Source of the DNA: Methanothrix sp.
GTDB taxonomy: Archaea; Halobacteriota; Methanosarcinia; Methanotrichales; Methanotrichaceae
Assembly (NCBI GenBank): GCA_028708055.1
Contig: JAQVZT010000006.1
Location: 1 to 22,913, forward strand
Direction: 5' to 3'
Length of the DNA: 22,913 nt
Part shown: piece after piece, positions 22,082-22,913 of the stretch
Layout of the letters: every line of letters starts with the position of its first letter
How positions within the stretch are numbered: the stretch's first letter is position 1
Position numbers and translations under genes: made by a program
Notes under the pieces: model-generated
Seen by the model: the letters and a program-made list of their open reading frames with translations, nothing else
Database searches by the model: none
What the model was told of the DNA's origin: nothing

Positions 22082-22913
22082 TCAGAACTCCAGCAGACTC
22101 CTCTGCACCGGGGAAGCCAGTAGCTTAATCTGTCTGCGCCACTGACTGGCAGGAGTTCTGATTCGCGTTTCCATCTCCGCCAGGGCCTCAGCCAGGCTAG
22201 AACAACGCACCGGCTGTGAGTTCATGGCCTTTCTGGCCGCTTCCCGCACTATCCATACGCCGAGGGGTGCCCAGTAGCTCTCAGAGATCTCTCGCACCGC
22301 CAGCACTCCTGCCTGCCTGCCCCGCCTGGCAAGGTTCTCCAGGACGGCCAAACGCGCTGCGTAGTATCCGCCAGCGAGATGGCTGTAACCCTTGCGGGGC
22401 CGCGCGTCCTCTCCGTCTGAGCCGATGAATCCCTCTTCCGCCCAGACGGATCGAGCCATCCAGATCTCCACCAGCTCGAAGCGGAAGGACTGCGGCAAAA
22501 GGAGGATCTCGAAGCGGTTTCCCAGGCCCTCGCCTGAGAAGAGGTAGTAGCCGTTGAGCGGGACGCAGTCCAGTACCTTCTCTTTAAGACGTTTTCCGAT
22601 CATATCATCAGAAGCGGTGATCGACCAGCGAGTGGGCACCAGCCTCCTCTTCCTGCCCAATAGTCCCAGGGAGAGCATGCGAGAAATGTGATCCGTCCCG
22701 ATTCCACTGGCGTAAAGCTCGCCCACCGCTGCTGCGGCGACTGCGTCTCTGTCCTCGGCAATCTGGTCAACTTTTCTGGGAATGATCGGATTGGTGGTGA
22801 TCTGCATTCCCGATATCTCGCCGGACGGCCCGGAAGGGGAGAGCACTCCGTCAAACTGCAGATTGCCATGAGGCGGCCGGCAAAAGGTGACCTCGGTGCC
22901 CACGGGAGCAGAC
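22082..22913 (-). CDS. Nre-family DNA repair protein, partial
   Basis: The frame is open to the window edge on the minus strand, so the N-terminus, which in this family carries a zinc-finger-like motif, lies outside. The visible ~277 residues match the archaeal NreA/NreB family: the conserved RRLVPTRWSITASDDMIGKRL block, FEILLLPQSFRFELVEIWMA, and GGYYAARLAVLENLARRGRQ. The C-terminal QRSLLEF is a PIP-box-like PCNA-binding motif, as described for haloarchaeal Nre proteins. The role is in DNA damage tolerance with the PCNA clamp. The GTG at 22903 is only an internal Val codon. It converges on the aromatic-rich gene with a terminator between. Confidence 0.85.
   Translation of the reverse strand, partial: SAPVGTEVTFCRPPHGNLQFDGVLSPSGPSGEISGMQITTNPIIPRKVDQIAEDRDAVAAAAVGELYASGIGTDHISRMLSLGLLGRKRRLVPTRWSITASDDMIGKRLKEKVLDCVPLNGYYLFSGEGLGNRFEILLLPQSFRFELVEIWMARSVWAEEGFIGSDGEDARPRKGYSHLAGGYYAARLAVLENLARRGRQAGVLAVREISESYWAPLGVWIVREAARKAMNSQPVRCSSLAEALAEMETRIRTPASQWRRQIKLLASPVQRSLLEF

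Noticed and set aside
22601..22869. Overlapping minus-strand frame inside the Nre-family gene
   Set aside because: It is a shadow of the Nre reading frame, which has clear family motifs.

Overview
The window looks like part of a methanogenic archaeon of the Methanothrix (Methanosaeta) type. The lineage is inferred from the gene content: a methanopterin-pathway kinase (mptE), archaeal tRNA-Ile2 agmatidine synthase (tiaS), an archaeal SRP 7S RNA, a methanogen-type phosphoribulokinase, a DUF1638 protein, an Nre-type repair protein, and several secreted proteins with Lys-plus-hydrophobic signal peptides. Many start codons have an archaeal TATA-like box about 25-30 bp upstream and no Shine-Dalgarno sequence, which suggests leaderless mRNAs. 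The species cannot be fixed from the sequence alone.

Left part (1-9.2 kb) is mostly intact core genome. It holds a secreted protein of unknown function, mptE, tmk (facing mptE), a Mn-dependent inorganic pyrophosphatase, tiaS, a divergent HTH regulator that shares a 36-bp promoter region with tiaS, a secreted C39-like cysteine peptidase, and phosphoribulokinase six bases behind it. A nitroreductase plus winged-helix regulator pair follows on the minus strand. The SRP 7S RNA gene lies at about 8911-9226, in a stretch that would look empty or weakly coding to an ORF finder.

Right part (9.3-22 kb) is accessory and partly decayed. It holds a secreted 494-residue protein of unknown function and a two-gene ParA plus AlbA_2/GHKL module. 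In that module the AlbA_2 gene is frameshifted in an A10 tract and the ParA gene has lost the Walker B region. Next come an acylphosphatase domain fused to a coiled coil, a hicB-hicA pair with hicA frameshifted, a DUF1638 protein, a secreted protein with a recently duplicated W/Y-rich repeat, a TnpB (IS200/IS605-type) remnant, a 1222-residue exported protein (transglutaminase, three Ig/PKD-like domains, TPRs and a seven-blade WD40 propeller), an IS5-type transposase fragment, and a tiny exported protein whose mature part is about 42% aromatic. The window ends inside an Nre-family DNA repair gene.

For novelty the best candidates are the 1222-residue transglutaminase-TPR-WD40 protein, the aromatic-rich secreted mini-protein together with the WPYW-repeat protein, and the damaged ParA/AlbA_2 module. 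All family assignments come from reading motifs by eye; no database search was run.
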